Origin: JBBDXS01 sp040902195
GTDB taxonomy: Bacteria > Chloroflexota > Dehalococcoidia > DSTF01 > RBG-16-68-14
Direction: 5' to 3'
DNA: 64,000 nucleotides
Assembly: GCA_040902195.1 (NCBI GenBank)
Contig: JBBDXS010000012.1
Span: 1 to 64,000, forward strand
Shown here: positions 32,398 to 41,189 of the stretch, piece after piece
How the letters are laid out: the number at the start of each line of letters is the position of its first letter
Position numbering within the stretch: position 1 is the stretch's first letter
Position numbers and translations under genes: made by a program
The notes under the pieces: generated by a model
The model's input: only the letters and a program-made list of their open reading frames with translations
Databases searched by the model: none
What the model was told of the DNA's origin: nothing

Positions 32398-32904
32398 ATG
32401 GCTACGTGGAGCGACTTCGCGAACGCAGAACCTGAGATGGCCCGGCGCGGCCGTGAGCTGCTCAATATTCCCGTCGCCTACCTGGCAACCGTGCGCCGGG
32501 ACGGAGCGCCGCGCCTGCATCCGCTCTCGCCGATGTTCGCGGAGGGACGTTTGTTCGTCGCGATCCAATCGAGCGCGCCGCGGCGCTACGATCTGCTGCG
32601 CGACGGCCGCTACTCGTTGCACGGCCTGCCGCCCATGCTCGGCCCGGACTACGACGAGTTCGAGATCAACGTGACGGGCCGCGCGACGCTCGTGCGCGAT
32701 GCGACGTTGCGCGCGCTGGTGAACGAGGCGGAACACGCGCGCAACCGCCCATCGATCGAAGACGACGCGTGGCTGTTCGAGCTGGACATCGAGACGGCGC
32801 TGACGACGGTGTGGAACCACAAGATGGTGGAACGCGGTGGGCGGTGGATACCGACGCTCGACGAGATGCCGCAGGCGACGCATCGCGTGTGGAATGCGGC
32901 GTAA
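32398..32904 (+). CDS. Split-barrel (PPOX-like) flavin/F420 protein
   Basis: 168 aa. AYLATVRRDGAPRLHPLSPMF and the following SAPRRYDLLRDGRYSLHGL are the conserved first half of small PPOX-like proteins. It begins right after the SDR remnant and overlaps the next gene by one base (TAATG). The next gene is its tandem relative (both begin MATWxxFAxAEPEMA). Confidence 0.82.
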   Translation: MATWSDFANAEPEMARRGRELLNIPVAYLATVRRDGAPRLHPLSPMFAEGRLFVAIQSSAPRRYDLLRDGRYSLHGLPPMLGPDYDEFEINVTGRATLVRDATLRALVNEAEHARNRPSIEDDAWLFELDIETALTTVWNHKMVERGGRWIPTLDEMPQATHRVWNAA

Positions 32905-33365
32905 TGGCGACCTGGGATGAGTTCGCAGCAGCCGAGCCGGAGATGGCGGAGCTCGGCTTGCGCCAGTACCGCAAGTTCGGCCTTGCTTATCTCGGCACGA
33001 CGCGCAACGACGGCTCGCCGCGCGTAAACCCCGTCTGCCCCGTGATCGCCGAAGGCCGGGTCTTCGTCGCTACGTCGCCGCACTCGCCGAAGCTGCGCGA
33101 CCTCTTGCGCGACGGCCGGTACGTCTTGCACCTGCTGCCCGGCAAAGAGGAGGAGGAGTTCTGGATCCGCGGCGTGGCGAAGCTCGTCAGCGACCCCGGG
33201 ACGCGCGCGAAGGTCATCGAGGCGGCCGTCGGGATCACGCGCATCCGGCCCGCGGAGCAACTGCTGGAGTACGACATCGAGGAGGCCGGGACGACGGTCT
33301 GGCTGGACTTCCAGACGCCCAACCACCGTCCGTCGCGGCGCTTCTGGCGGGCGCGCGACAGCTAA
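32904..33365 (+). CDS. Split-barrel (PPOX-like) flavin/F420 protein, tandem paralogue
   Basis: 153 aa. It shares the opening MATWDEFAAAEPEMA and the core AYLGTTRNDGSPRVNPVCPV with the gene before it, showing tandem duplication, but the sequences have since diverged well. Last gene of the VOC operon. The start at 32904 is fixed by the one-base overlap. Confidence 0.82.
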   Translation: MATWDEFAAAEPEMAELGLRQYRKFGLAYLGTTRNDGSPRVNPVCPVIAEGRVFVATSPHSPKLRDLLRDGRYVLHLLPGKEEEEFWIRGVAKLVSDPGTRAKVIEAAVGITRIRPAEQLLEYDIEEAGTTVWLDFQTPNHRPSRRFWRARDS

Positions 33366-33396
33366 TCTCGCGCCTCTACAGCAACACGTTCCTCGA

Positions 33397-33426
33397 TATA
33401 CTCACTCCGTACCACCCTGTACGGAG
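33397..33426 (+). promoter_or_regulatory. ligA promoter and palindrome over the ribosome site
   Basis: TATACT (33397-33402) is a good -10. It is followed by a perfect 8-6-8 inverted repeat, CTCCGTAC (33405-33412) and GTACGGAG (33419-33426). The second arm contains the GGAG ribosome site 6 bases before the ATG. It could be a repressor operator over the transcript start or, if transcription begins upstream, an RNA hairpin hiding the ribosome site. Confidence 0.55.
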
Positions 33427-33432
33427 CGTGCG

Positions 33433-35493
33433 ATGACAACCAACGTCGAGAAGGAGATCCAGGTCGACAAGCTCCGCGTGGAGGAGCTGCGATCCCAGAT
33501 CGCCTCCCACGACTACCGCTACTACACGCTCGACGCGCCGGAGATCAGCGACGCGGAGTACGACGAGCTGATGCGCGAGCTGCGCGAGCTGGAGGAGAAG
33601 TACCCGCAGCTGATCACGCCCGACTCGCCGACGCAACGCGTCAGCGGCGAACCCGTCGCCGCGTTCGGCATCGTCGAGCACCCGCGGCCGCTGCTCAGCC
33701 TGGGTAACGCCTTCAGCGAGGAAGAGGTCCGCGCGTGGTACAAACGCGCGACGAACCTCGCCGAGACGGAGTTCGCGATGGTCTGCGAACCGAAGATCGA
33801 CGGCCTCGCTGTCGCGCTCGAGTACGCGAACGGGCGCTTCACGGTCGGCTCGACGCGCGGCGACGGACGTCGCGGCGAGAACATCACGCCAAACCTGCGC
33901 ACGATCAAGTCGCTGCCGCTGCGGCTCAGCGCGAAGGGGTTGCCGCGCCGCTTCGAGGTGCGCGGCGAGGTCTACATGCGCAAGGCCGGTTTCGAGAAGC
34001 TCAACGAGGAGCGGGCAGCGCGCGGCGAGCCGCTCTTTGCCAACCCACGCAACTCCGCCGCCGGCTCGGTGCGCCAGCTCGACCCGCGCATCACAGCGAG
34101 CCGGCCGCTCGATTGCTTTGTCTACATGCTCGGCTGGGCGGAAGGCGGCGGCAAGCTGCCAACGACGCACTACGAGACGCTGTCCTGGCTAAAGGAGCTG
34201 GGCTTTCGCGTCAATCCGGAGATCAAACGCTTTGAAGACATCGATGACGTCGTGCGCTTCTGCGAGGCGTGGGTCGACAAACGCGACAAGCTCGATTACG
34301 AGATCGACGGGATCGTAATCAAAGTCGACGGCGTGCGCCTGCACGACGTACTCGGCGTCGCCGGGCGGGAGCCGCGCTGGGCGCTCGCGTACAAGTTCCC
34401 GCCGACGCAGCGCACGACAGTCCTCAAGAAGATCGAGGTCAACGTTGGCAGGACGGGCAGCATCAACCCATACGCCGTGCTTGAGCCGGTGAACATCGGC
34501 GGCGCGATGGTCAAGCTCGCGACGCTGCACAACGAAGAGGACATCAAACGCAAGGACGTGCGGCCCGGCGACACCGTGATCGTGCAGCGCGCGGGCGACG
34601 TGATCCCGCAGGTCGTCGGGCCGGTGCTCTCGAAACGTCCGAAGAACGCGCGGCGCTGGAAGCCGCCGGAGAAGTGTCCTGCCTGCGGCGCGCCCCTCGT
34701 GCGGCCGGAGGGCGAGGTGATGCGCTACTGCCCGAACCCGGGCTGTCCGGCGCAGGCGTTCCGCGGCCTGGAGCACTTCGTTTCGCGCGGGGCGATGGAC
34801 ATCGACGGCCTGGGCGAGCAACTCTGCAAGACGCTTCTGGACAAGGTTTTGGTGAAGGATGCAGCGGACCTTTACATGTTGAAGAAGGACCAACTCGTTG
34901 AGCTCGAGCGGATGGGCGAGAAGAGCGCCCAGAACCTCATCGACGCCATCGACGCGAGCCGGAAGCGCCCGCTTGCGCGCGTGCTGTTCGCGCTGGGCAT
35001 CCGGCACGCCGGCAGCGAAAACGCGGCACTGCTAGCGCAGCAGTTCGGCAGCATCGACGCGCTGATGGACGCGAGCGTGGAGGAGATCGAGCAGGTGCCG
35101 GGCATCGGGCCGATCGTGGCCCAGAGCGTCCACGACTACTTCCAGGACAAGGCGCATCGCAAGCTAATCGAGCGGCTGCGCAAGGGCGGTGTGGAGATGA
35201 AGGCCGAGGCGCCCGCTGCGCGCGAAGGGCCGCTGGCGGGCCAGACGTTCGTGATCACCGGAACGCTCTCGGGCTTCAGCCGGGGCGAGGCGGAGGCGCG
35301 CGTGCGGGCGCTGGGCGGCAACGCGGCATCGAGCGTGACGAAGTCGACGGACTACCTGATCGCGGCCGAGAACCCGGGCTCGAAGTTAGAGAAGGCGCAG
35401 AAGTACGGCACGAAAGTCCTCGACGAACGCGGGTTCCTGGCGCTGCTCAAGCGCCACGGCGGACTCGACCGCAACGCTTCGAAAAGGTCCTAA
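33433..35493 (+). CDS. ligA: NAD-dependent DNA ligase
   Basis: Seals nicks using NAD+. 686 aa, full length. The adenylated lysine is K121 in CEPKIDGLA. The Ia domain is at the N-terminus (DYRYYTLDAPEISDAEYDEL), the OB fold follows, then a four-Cys zinc finger (KCPACGAPL, YCPNPGCPA), helix-hairpin-helix repeats, and a C-terminal BRCT domain (about 595-680, LAGQTFVITGTLSGFSR). It precedes the mre operon in the same direction but has its own promoter. Confidence 0.96.
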   Translation: MTTNVEKEIQVDKLRVEELRSQIASHDYRYYTLDAPEISDAEYDELMRELRELEEKYPQLITPDSPTQRVSGEPVAAFGIVEHPRPLLSLGNAFSEEEVRAWYKRATNLAETEFAMVCEPKIDGLAVALEYANGRFTVGSTRGDGRRGENITPNLRTIKSLPLRLSAKGLPRRFEVRGEVYMRKAGFEKLNEERAARGEPLFANPRNSAAGSVRQLDPRITASRPLDCFVYMLGWAEGGGKLPTTHYETLSWLKELGFRVNPEIKRFEDIDDVVRFCEAWVDKRDKLDYEIDGIVIKVDGVRLHDVLGVAGREPRWALAYKFPPTQRTTVLKKIEVNVGRTGSINPYAVLEPVNIGGAMVKLATLHNEEDIKRKDVRPGDTVIVQRAGDVIPQVVGPVLSKRPKNARRWKPPEKCPACGAPLVRPEGEVMRYCPNPGCPAQAFRGLEHFVSRGAMDIDGLGEQLCKTLLDKVLVKDAADLYMLKKDQLVELERMGEKSAQNLIDAIDASRKRPLARVLFALGIRHAGSENAALLAQQFGSIDALMDASVEEIEQVPGIGPIVAQSVHDYFQDKAHRKLIERLRKGGVEMKAEAPAAREGPLAGQTFVITGTLSGFSRGEAEARVRALGGNAASSVTKSTDYLIAAENPGSKLEKAQKYGTKVLDERGFLALLKRHGGLDRNASKRS

Positions 35494-35524
35494 GTCTTCC
35501 CTTAGCCAAAAGACCGCGCGCCTC

Positions 35525-35589
35525 TTGCAATCTACGACGCGCCGGTATAATCTGTTCACTCGCAGACCATTTCATCGGTGGCGCCGATG
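35525..35589 (+). promoter_or_regulatory. mreB promoter and leader hairpin
   Basis: A perfect TATAAT is at 35546-35551, with TTGCAA 15 bases upstream (35525-35530). In the leader CATCGG, TGGCG, CCGATG (35573-35589) form a 6-bp hairpin ahead of the AAGGA ribosome site. Confidence 0.55.
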
Positions 35590-35606
35590 TAGCGTAAGGA
35601 AACGCC

Positions 35607-36671
35607 TTGTCGTTCAACCCCTTGAACTCCCTGTTCGGGATGTTCTCCCACGATCTCGGCATCGACCTCGGAACGGCCAACACGCTCGTGTTAGTACGCG
35701 GGCGGGGCGTCGTCATCGATGAGCCCTCGGTCGTCGCCATCGATAAGATCTCGAAGAAGATCCTGGCCATCGGGGCGGAGGCGAAGCGAATGGTGGGCCG
35801 CACGCCTGCCAATATCGTGGCGATCCGGCCCCTGAAGGACGGCGTGATCTCCGATTTCGAGGTGACGGAGCGCATGCTGCACTACTTCATCCGCTCCGTG
35901 CATCAACGCTTTGGCCTCGGCTTCCCGCGCCCGCGCGTCATCATCGGCATCCCAAGCGGCGTCACCGAAGTCGAGAAGCGCGCCGTGCACGATGCGGCGT
36001 TAAGCGCCGGCGCGCGCGAAGCCTACCTCGTCGAGGAGCCGATGGCCGCTGCGATCGGCGCAGGGCTGCCCGTGATGGAGCCGCACGGTTGCATGATCGT
36101 CGACATCGGCGGCGGCACAACGGAGGTGGCGGTGATCGCGTTGGGTGGCATCGTCGTCAGCACGTCGATCCGCGTCGCAGGCGACGAAATGGACCAGGAC
36201 ATCATCGCCTACGCGCGCCAGGTGCATAACATGCTCATCGGTGAGCGCATGGCTGAAGAGATCAAAGTGCAGGCGGGCTCCGCGTTTCCGCTCGACGAAG
36301 AGGAGACGGTGGAGATCCGCGGACGCGACCTGGCGACAGGGCTGCCGAAGTCCGTAGAGGTGAGCACGGTGGAGTTGCGCGACGCGCTGTCCGGTTCGAT
36401 CGGCGCGATCGTGGAGGCCGTGCGTTCGACAATCGAGATCACGCCGCCGGAGCTGGTAGCCGACCTGATGTACCGCGGCATCGCCCTCGCCGGAGGAGGC
36501 GCGCTGCTGCGCGGTCTGGACCGGCGGCTGGCGCAAGAGACGAAGTTTCCGGTGTACGTAGCGGAAGACCCGCTTACGAGCGTGGTGCACGGCACCGGCG
36601 AGATGTTGGAAGAGGCGCAAATGCTGGCAAAAGTGCAAGCTGCCCTAGCAACGCGAAAGCCGCCTCGATAA
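35607..36671 (+). CDS. mreB: Rod-shape-determining actin MreB
   Basis: Bacterial actin that guides side-wall synthesis. 354 aa. Phosphate-1 loop DLGIDLGTANTLV (17-29), phosphate-2 DIGGGTTEVAV near 165, adenosine motif GGGALLRGLDR near 292. TTG start at 35607, with AAGGA 6 bases upstream. An N-terminal FNPLNSLFGMF helix may help membrane contact. It heads mreB-mreC-mreD-mrdA-rodA. Confidence 0.96.
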   Translation: MSFNPLNSLFGMFSHDLGIDLGTANTLVLVRGRGVVIDEPSVVAIDKISKKILAIGAEAKRMVGRTPANIVAIRPLKDGVISDFEVTERMLHYFIRSVHQRFGLGFPRPRVIIGIPSGVTEVEKRAVHDAALSAGAREAYLVEEPMAAAIGAGLPVMEPHGCMIVDIGGGTTEVAVIALGGIVVSTSIRVAGDEMDQDIIAYARQVHNMLIGERMAEEIKVQAGSAFPLDEEETVEIRGRDLATGLPKSVEVSTVELRDALSGSIGAIVEAVRSTIEITPPELVADLMYRGIALAGGGALLRGLDRRLAQETKFPVYVAEDPLTSVVHGTGEMLEEAQMLAKVQAALATRKPPR

Positions 36672-36748
36672 AATAAGCGCTGGCTCCCCAGCCCGCTCGA
36701 TTCCGGCGCGTCGCGTCGGGTGCGCTCCCAGTTCCGAAGGAGTGGAAC

Positions 36749-37576
36749 ATGATCCGCGTCCGCACCCGCACCTGGTTTGTTGTCGTTGTTTGCGCCAGCC
36801 TGCTGTTCATGCTGGGCAGCCGCTTTGCGATGTTCGATCCGCTTGAGAACGCGGCGCTGACCATCGCAAGCCCGATCGAGACCGGCCTGGGCGACGTCAC
36901 GCGGCCGGTCGCCGACTTCTTCAACAACCTCACAGACGTCAACCGTCTTTCGGACGATAATCAATCGCTGCGGGAAGAAAACGAGCGCCTGCGCGTGCAG
37001 GTGGCGCAGCTTCAGGGTGCCGATACGGAGCTGACGGAGCTTGAGCAGCTCAACAGCATCCGCGAGGCGAAGCCAAACGACACCTTCGTAGGCGCGAACG
37101 TGTTCGCGACCGACACGAACAACGAGCGGCGCGTCGTCGCGATCGACCGCGGGACGCAGGACGGCGTGAAGGAAGGCATGGTCGTGATCACGCGACAGGG
37201 CAGCCTCGTCGGCTCGGTCACGCGCGCGCTCGACGATGTCGCGTGGGTCACGCTGGTGACCGATCCGACGGCAGGGGTGAGCGCAATTATCCAATCGTCG
37301 CGCGTGCAGGGCGTGGTGGCCGGCTCGCCGGACGGCACGCTAACGATGGAGTTTGTAGAGGACACCGGGGACGTGAAGGAGGGGGACCTCGTCATGACGT
37401 CCGGCATCGGTGGGCGGCACCCCCCAGGCGAGGTCATCGGCCGCGTGGTGGAGGTGAGCAACGCCGCGCAGGAGCTGTTCCAGTCGGTCCACGTCAAACC
37501 GCTCGCGGATCTGGAGCATCTCGAGTCTGTGCTTGTACTTGACAGCTTCTTGCCGGCGGACCCCGGGCAGCCGTGA
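36749..37576 (+). CDS. mreC: Rod-shape-determining protein MreC
   Basis: Extracytoplasmic scaffold of the elongation machinery. 275 aa: an N-terminal membrane helix (about 8-28), a coiled coil at about 65-105 rich in heptads (NQSLREENERLRVQVAQLQ), then the two-beta-barrel head with GVKEGMVVITRQGSLVGSV. AAGGAG lies 7 bases before the ATG. The stop overlaps the mreD GTG (GTGA). Confidence 0.94.
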   Translation: MIRVRTRTWFVVVVCASLLFMLGSRFAMFDPLENAALTIASPIETGLGDVTRPVADFFNNLTDVNRLSDDNQSLREENERLRVQVAQLQGADTELTELEQLNSIREAKPNDTFVGANVFATDTNNERRVVAIDRGTQDGVKEGMVVITRQGSLVGSVTRALDDVAWVTLVTDPTAGVSAIIQSSRVQGVVAGSPDGTLTMEFVEDTGDVKEGDLVMTSGIGGRHPPGEVIGRVVEVSNAAQELFQSVHVKPLADLEHLESVLVLDSFLPADPGQP

Positions 37577-38070
37577 GCCTTGCAATCGGACTGGTCCTGG
37601 TCATCGTGGCGAGCCTGGCCCAGGTCTCGGTGTTGCCGCAGTTCTCGCTCTTCGGCGTTCAGCCAAACATAGTCATCGTGCTTCTCGTCGCGTGGATCGC
37701 CGTGCGCGGCCAGCGCGAGGCGTTCCTGCTCATTCCGGTCGCCGGGTTCCTGCTGGGCATACTCGATAGCGAGCCGCTGGGGTTAGCGATGCTGGCGCTG
37801 GCGCCGCTGATCTTGTTGACAGAACTACGGGAGCTGGAGCTCGTGGCGTCACATTTGATACCGGCGTTCTTGCTCGTCGTGATCGCAACCCTAGTATACG
37901 AGGGCAGCATTCTGCTAACCTTGGCGTTAACGGGCGATCGCACAGGCTTGCCCGGCAGCGTTCTGGATATCCTGGTACCGGCTGCCATCGTGAACATACT
38001 CTTGCTCATCCCGGTGTACGGAGCCGTCCGGCTCGCAAGCGTGGATCTTCAGCGCCAGCCGTCGTTCTAA
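37573..38070 (+). CDS. mreD: Rod-shape-determining protein MreD
   Basis: 165 aa, nearly all hydrophobic with about five membrane segments, as usual for MreD. GTG start overlapping mreC by 4 bases. Sequence conservation in this family is low; the call rests on length, topology and position between mreC and the PBP2 gene. Confidence 0.88.
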   Translation: MSLAIGLVLVIVASLAQVSVLPQFSLFGVQPNIVIVLLVAWIAVRGQREAFLLIPVAGFLLGILDSEPLGLAMLALAPLILLTELRELELVASHLIPAFLLVVIATLVYEGSILLTLALTGDRTGLPGSVLDILVPAAIVNILLLIPVYGAVRLASVDLQRQPSF

Positions 38071-38106
38071 CGCGACAGCAAGGACGCGTTTCAAAGCGTA
38101 GGGAAC

Positions 38107-40047
38107 ATGCGGCTTCCTTCTGACCGAAATCGTCGTTGGCGCTCGCGCACGCAGGCGCCGAAGCTGCGCGAGACCTCCAGCCACCGCTTCCTCTTTCTCA
38201 AAGGACTTGTTGTGCTGCTCTTCGGGGTGCTGCTGCTGCAGCTCGCGCGCATCCAGATCATGGAGCACGCGCAGTACGAAGCGCAGGCGCAGTCGAACCG
38301 CTTTCGCACCATTCCCGTCCTTCCTGCGCGTGGGCTGATCTACGACCGCAACGGCGAGCAGCTCGTCGAGAACGAGCCGATCCTGTCGGCGGCCGTCGTG
38401 CCCGCTGACGTGCAGGAGGAGAAGTTCTTAACGACCGTGGCAGAGCTTGCCGGTGTTACTGGCGTGCCGCCGCAGGAAATCGGCGACGACATCATGCGAG
38501 CGCGCGACAGCAACGACCCGTTCACGCCGCTGATCATCAAGGACAACCTCAATGAAACGGAGGCGTTCCAGTTGCGCGAGCGTCAGGGCAACCTCCCCGG
38601 CGTACACGTGCTCGTCGAGTCCGTGCGGCAGTACCTTCCCGGCATCACGATGTCGCACATCCTGGGCTTCGTCGGACGCATTGATGAGGAGGAGTACGCC
38701 GAGCTGCGCAGCGAGGGCTACGGCATCAACGACCGCCTGGGGAAGGCGGGGACGGAGTATACGTACGAGGCGGCGCTGCGCGGCTCGGCAGGCTACCGCA
38801 AGATCGAGGTCGACGCGGCGGGTCAGGAGGAGCGTGAGATCGCTCACGTCGACCCGCGCCCGGCGGGCAACCTGGCGCTAGCGGTCGACGCTGACTTACA
38901 GCGCAAGATCGCGGAGATCCTGCAGAACGGCATGGGGCCATCGCAAAACGCCGCCGCCGTTGTGATGGACGTCAATACGGGCGAGGTGCTCTCGATCGTG
39001 TCGCTGCCGTCGTACGACAACAACGACCTGACCGATCCGGTGAACCAGGAGGCCCTGCCGGCTCTGCTAAACGACCCCGCGAAGCCGATGGTGAACCATG
39101 CGGTCGCGGAGGTGCACCCGCCCGGAAGCACGTTCAAGCAGATCACCGGCACCGCCGCGCTGCAAGACGGTATCGCTTCGACGAACACGACGATCACGAG
39201 CTACGGCTCGATCAGCGTGCAGGACGAGTACAACCCGGACGTCACGTGGGTTATGAAGGACTGGGCCGCACTGGGCACGCTAGACTTCTACCGCGGACTG
39301 GCCATGTCGTCCGACGTGTACTTCTACTACCTCTCGGGCGGCTTCTACCAGGACGGCGTCGAGGTGTTCCGCGGTCTCGGTGCGGAGCGGCTCGCAAGCT
39401 ATTCCCGCGAGTACGGGCTCGGCGCGCCGACGGGCATCGATCTTCCGGGCGAGGCTTCGGGCAACGTACCGGACCCGGACTGGAAGGCAGAGACGTATAA
39501 GGACTCGCCCGTCGCGTCGGACGCGATCTGGACGCTGGGCGACACGTACAACTTCGGTATCGGGCAGGGCTACCTGACGGTGACGCCGATCCAGCTCGTT
39601 CGCGTAACGGCCGCCATCGCGAACGGCGGCAAGGTACTCGTGCCGCACGTCGTACACGCAGTTGTCGATGAGAACGGCAACGTACTCAAGGCGATCGAGC
39701 CGGAGGTGCAACACCAGCTCAGTATCTCCGACCAGAACCTGGGCATCATGCGCGAGGCGATGCGCCAGGCGGCGGTATACGGACCGGCGCGGACGGGCGC
39801 AAGCAGCCAGGTGACCATCGCAGCGAAGACGGGGACTGCGGAGTTCGGCCAGCAGCTTGCCAACGGTACCTATCAATTCAGCCACGGCTGGTACTCCGCC
39901 TACGCGCCGTTCGAAAACCCGGAGATCGCGGTTACGGTGTTCCTCGAGAAGGGGATCGGCGCGACCAACGCGGGCCCGATCGCCAAGCAGATCTTCGACT
40001 ACTATTTCGACCGGCAGCGGCTGGCGCAGACAGAGGGGACACCGTGA
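38107..40047 (+). CDS. mrdA: Penicillin-binding protein 2 (elongasome transpeptidase)
   Basis: Class B PBP, 646 aa. N-terminal membrane helix near 25-47, pedestal domain, then the transpeptidase: the acylated S341 in STFK (341-344), SSD in AMSSDVYFYYL, and KTG at 574-576. It works with RodA encoded next, the two overlapping by 4 bases. Length and motif spacing are normal. Confidence 0.95.
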   Translation: MRLPSDRNRRWRSRTQAPKLRETSSHRFLFLKGLVVLLFGVLLLQLARIQIMEHAQYEAQAQSNRFRTIPVLPARGLIYDRNGEQLVENEPILSAAVVPADVQEEKFLTTVAELAGVTGVPPQEIGDDIMRARDSNDPFTPLIIKDNLNETEAFQLRERQGNLPGVHVLVESVRQYLPGITMSHILGFVGRIDEEEYAELRSEGYGINDRLGKAGTEYTYEAALRGSAGYRKIEVDAAGQEEREIAHVDPRPAGNLALAVDADLQRKIAEILQNGMGPSQNAAAVVMDVNTGEVLSIVSLPSYDNNDLTDPVNQEALPALLNDPAKPMVNHAVAEVHPPGSTFKQITGTAALQDGIASTNTTITSYGSISVQDEYNPDVTWVMKDWAALGTLDFYRGLAMSSDVYFYYLSGGFYQDGVEVFRGLGAERLASYSREYGLGAPTGIDLPGEASGNVPDPDWKAETYKDSPVASDAIWTLGDTYNFGIGQGYLTVTPIQLVRVTAAIANGGKVLVPHVVHAVVDENGNVLKAIEPEVQHQLSISDQNLGIMREAMRQAAVYGPARTGASSQVTIAAKTGTAEFGQQLANGTYQFSHGWYSAYAPFENPEIAVTVFLEKGIGATNAGPIAKQIFDYYFDRQRLAQTEGTP

Positions 40048-41186
40048 ACGCGCGCATCGTTCGCTTGCGCGATTTCGATCCCCTGCTGCTCATTGCGGCG
40101 CTGGCGCTCGTGGCGTTGGGCACGATGCTGATCTACAGCGGCAGCCTCAGCCATTGGGGCGAGCCGAAGGCGTCCGACTTCTCGCACCCGGTCGTGCGGC
40201 AAGGGACGTTCGCCGCGATCGGTCTCGTGCTCGCGCTGGCCTTCGCGCGCGCCGACTACCGGATGCTCGGCGTGCTGAGCGTAGGGCTCTACATCGCGTC
40301 GGTCGCGGCCTTAGCGTTCGTTCTGCTGTTCGGCGACGCGACTTACGGGTCGCGCCGCTGGATCGAGGTAGGCGGCACGCCGATCCAGCCGTCGGAGATA
40401 GCGAAGCTCGTCGTCATCGTCGCGCTGGCCAAGTACTTCTCGGACCGGGAGGAAGCGATTCGTACCTGGCGCGTCTTGCTAACGTCGCTCATGATCGCAG
40501 CGATCCCGGCCGCGCTCGTGTTCGCGGAGCCGGACCTGGGCTCAGCCGTCGTCTTCGCGGCGATCTGGCTGGGCATGGTCATCGTGGCAGGTGCGCGCTG
40601 GAGTCAGATCTTCGCAGTGATTGGCTCGGCAACCATCGCCGTGCCCTTCTTCTTCATCGGGCTCGTGACGGACTACCAGCGCGAGCGGGTCGCGCTCTGG
40701 CTCGATCCGGAACGCGACCCGCAAGGCGCGGGCTTCAACATCCTGCAGGGCCGGATCAGCATCGGATCGGGCGGCTTCTGGGGCAAAGGCCTCACGCAGG
40801 GCAGCCAGACGCAGCTCGATTACTTGCGCACGGAGACGACCGACTACGTCTTCAGCGTGCTCGGCGAGGAGCTCGGCTTTTTCGGAGCGATGCTGCTGTT
40901 CGCGCTGTTCGTCGTGCTGATCTGGCGCGGCTTGCGCGCGGCCGAGCTGTCGAAGGACATGTTTGGCCGCCTCATCGCGACGGGCCTCGTGATCTACATC
41001 CTGCTCCAGGCGTTCATCAACGTCGCTGTTAACGTGGGGTTGCTCCCTGTGACGGGCATTCCGTTGCCGTTCGTCAGTCAGGGGGGCAGCTCATTGATCA
41101 CGCTCTTTATCGGCATAGGTATCTTAGAAAGCATCCTGCTCCGGCACCGCCGGTTCAACATCGGCGAGTTCTATCACAACGGCTGA
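40044..41186 (+). CDS. rodA: SEDS peptidoglycan glycosyltransferase RodA
   Basis: Polymerises lipid II with PBP2. 380 aa with about ten membrane segments. SEDS signatures: GARRW-equivalent GSRRWIEVGGTPIQPSEIAKL near 108-128, and the C-terminal LLPVTGIPLPFVSQGGSSL near 333-351. The catalytic-loop Asp is in RTETTDYVFSVLGEELGF. GTG start at 40044 overlapping mrdA. Converges on a glycosyltransferase with 3 bases between. Confidence 0.95.
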   Translation: MNARIVRLRDFDPLLLIAALALVALGTMLIYSGSLSHWGEPKASDFSHPVVRQGTFAAIGLVLALAFARADYRMLGVLSVGLYIASVAALAFVLLFGDATYGSRRWIEVGGTPIQPSEIAKLVVIVALAKYFSDREEAIRTWRVLLTSLMIAAIPAALVFAEPDLGSAVVFAAIWLGMVIVAGARWSQIFAVIGSATIAVPFFFIGLVTDYQRERVALWLDPERDPQGAGFNILQGRISIGSGGFWGKGLTQGSQTQLDYLRTETTDYVFSVLGEELGFFGAMLLFALFVVLIWRGLRAAELSKDMFGRLIATGLVIYILLQAFINVAVNVGLLPVTGIPLPFVSQGGSSLITLFIGIGILESILLRHRRFNIGEFYHNG

Positions 41187-41189
41187 TCG

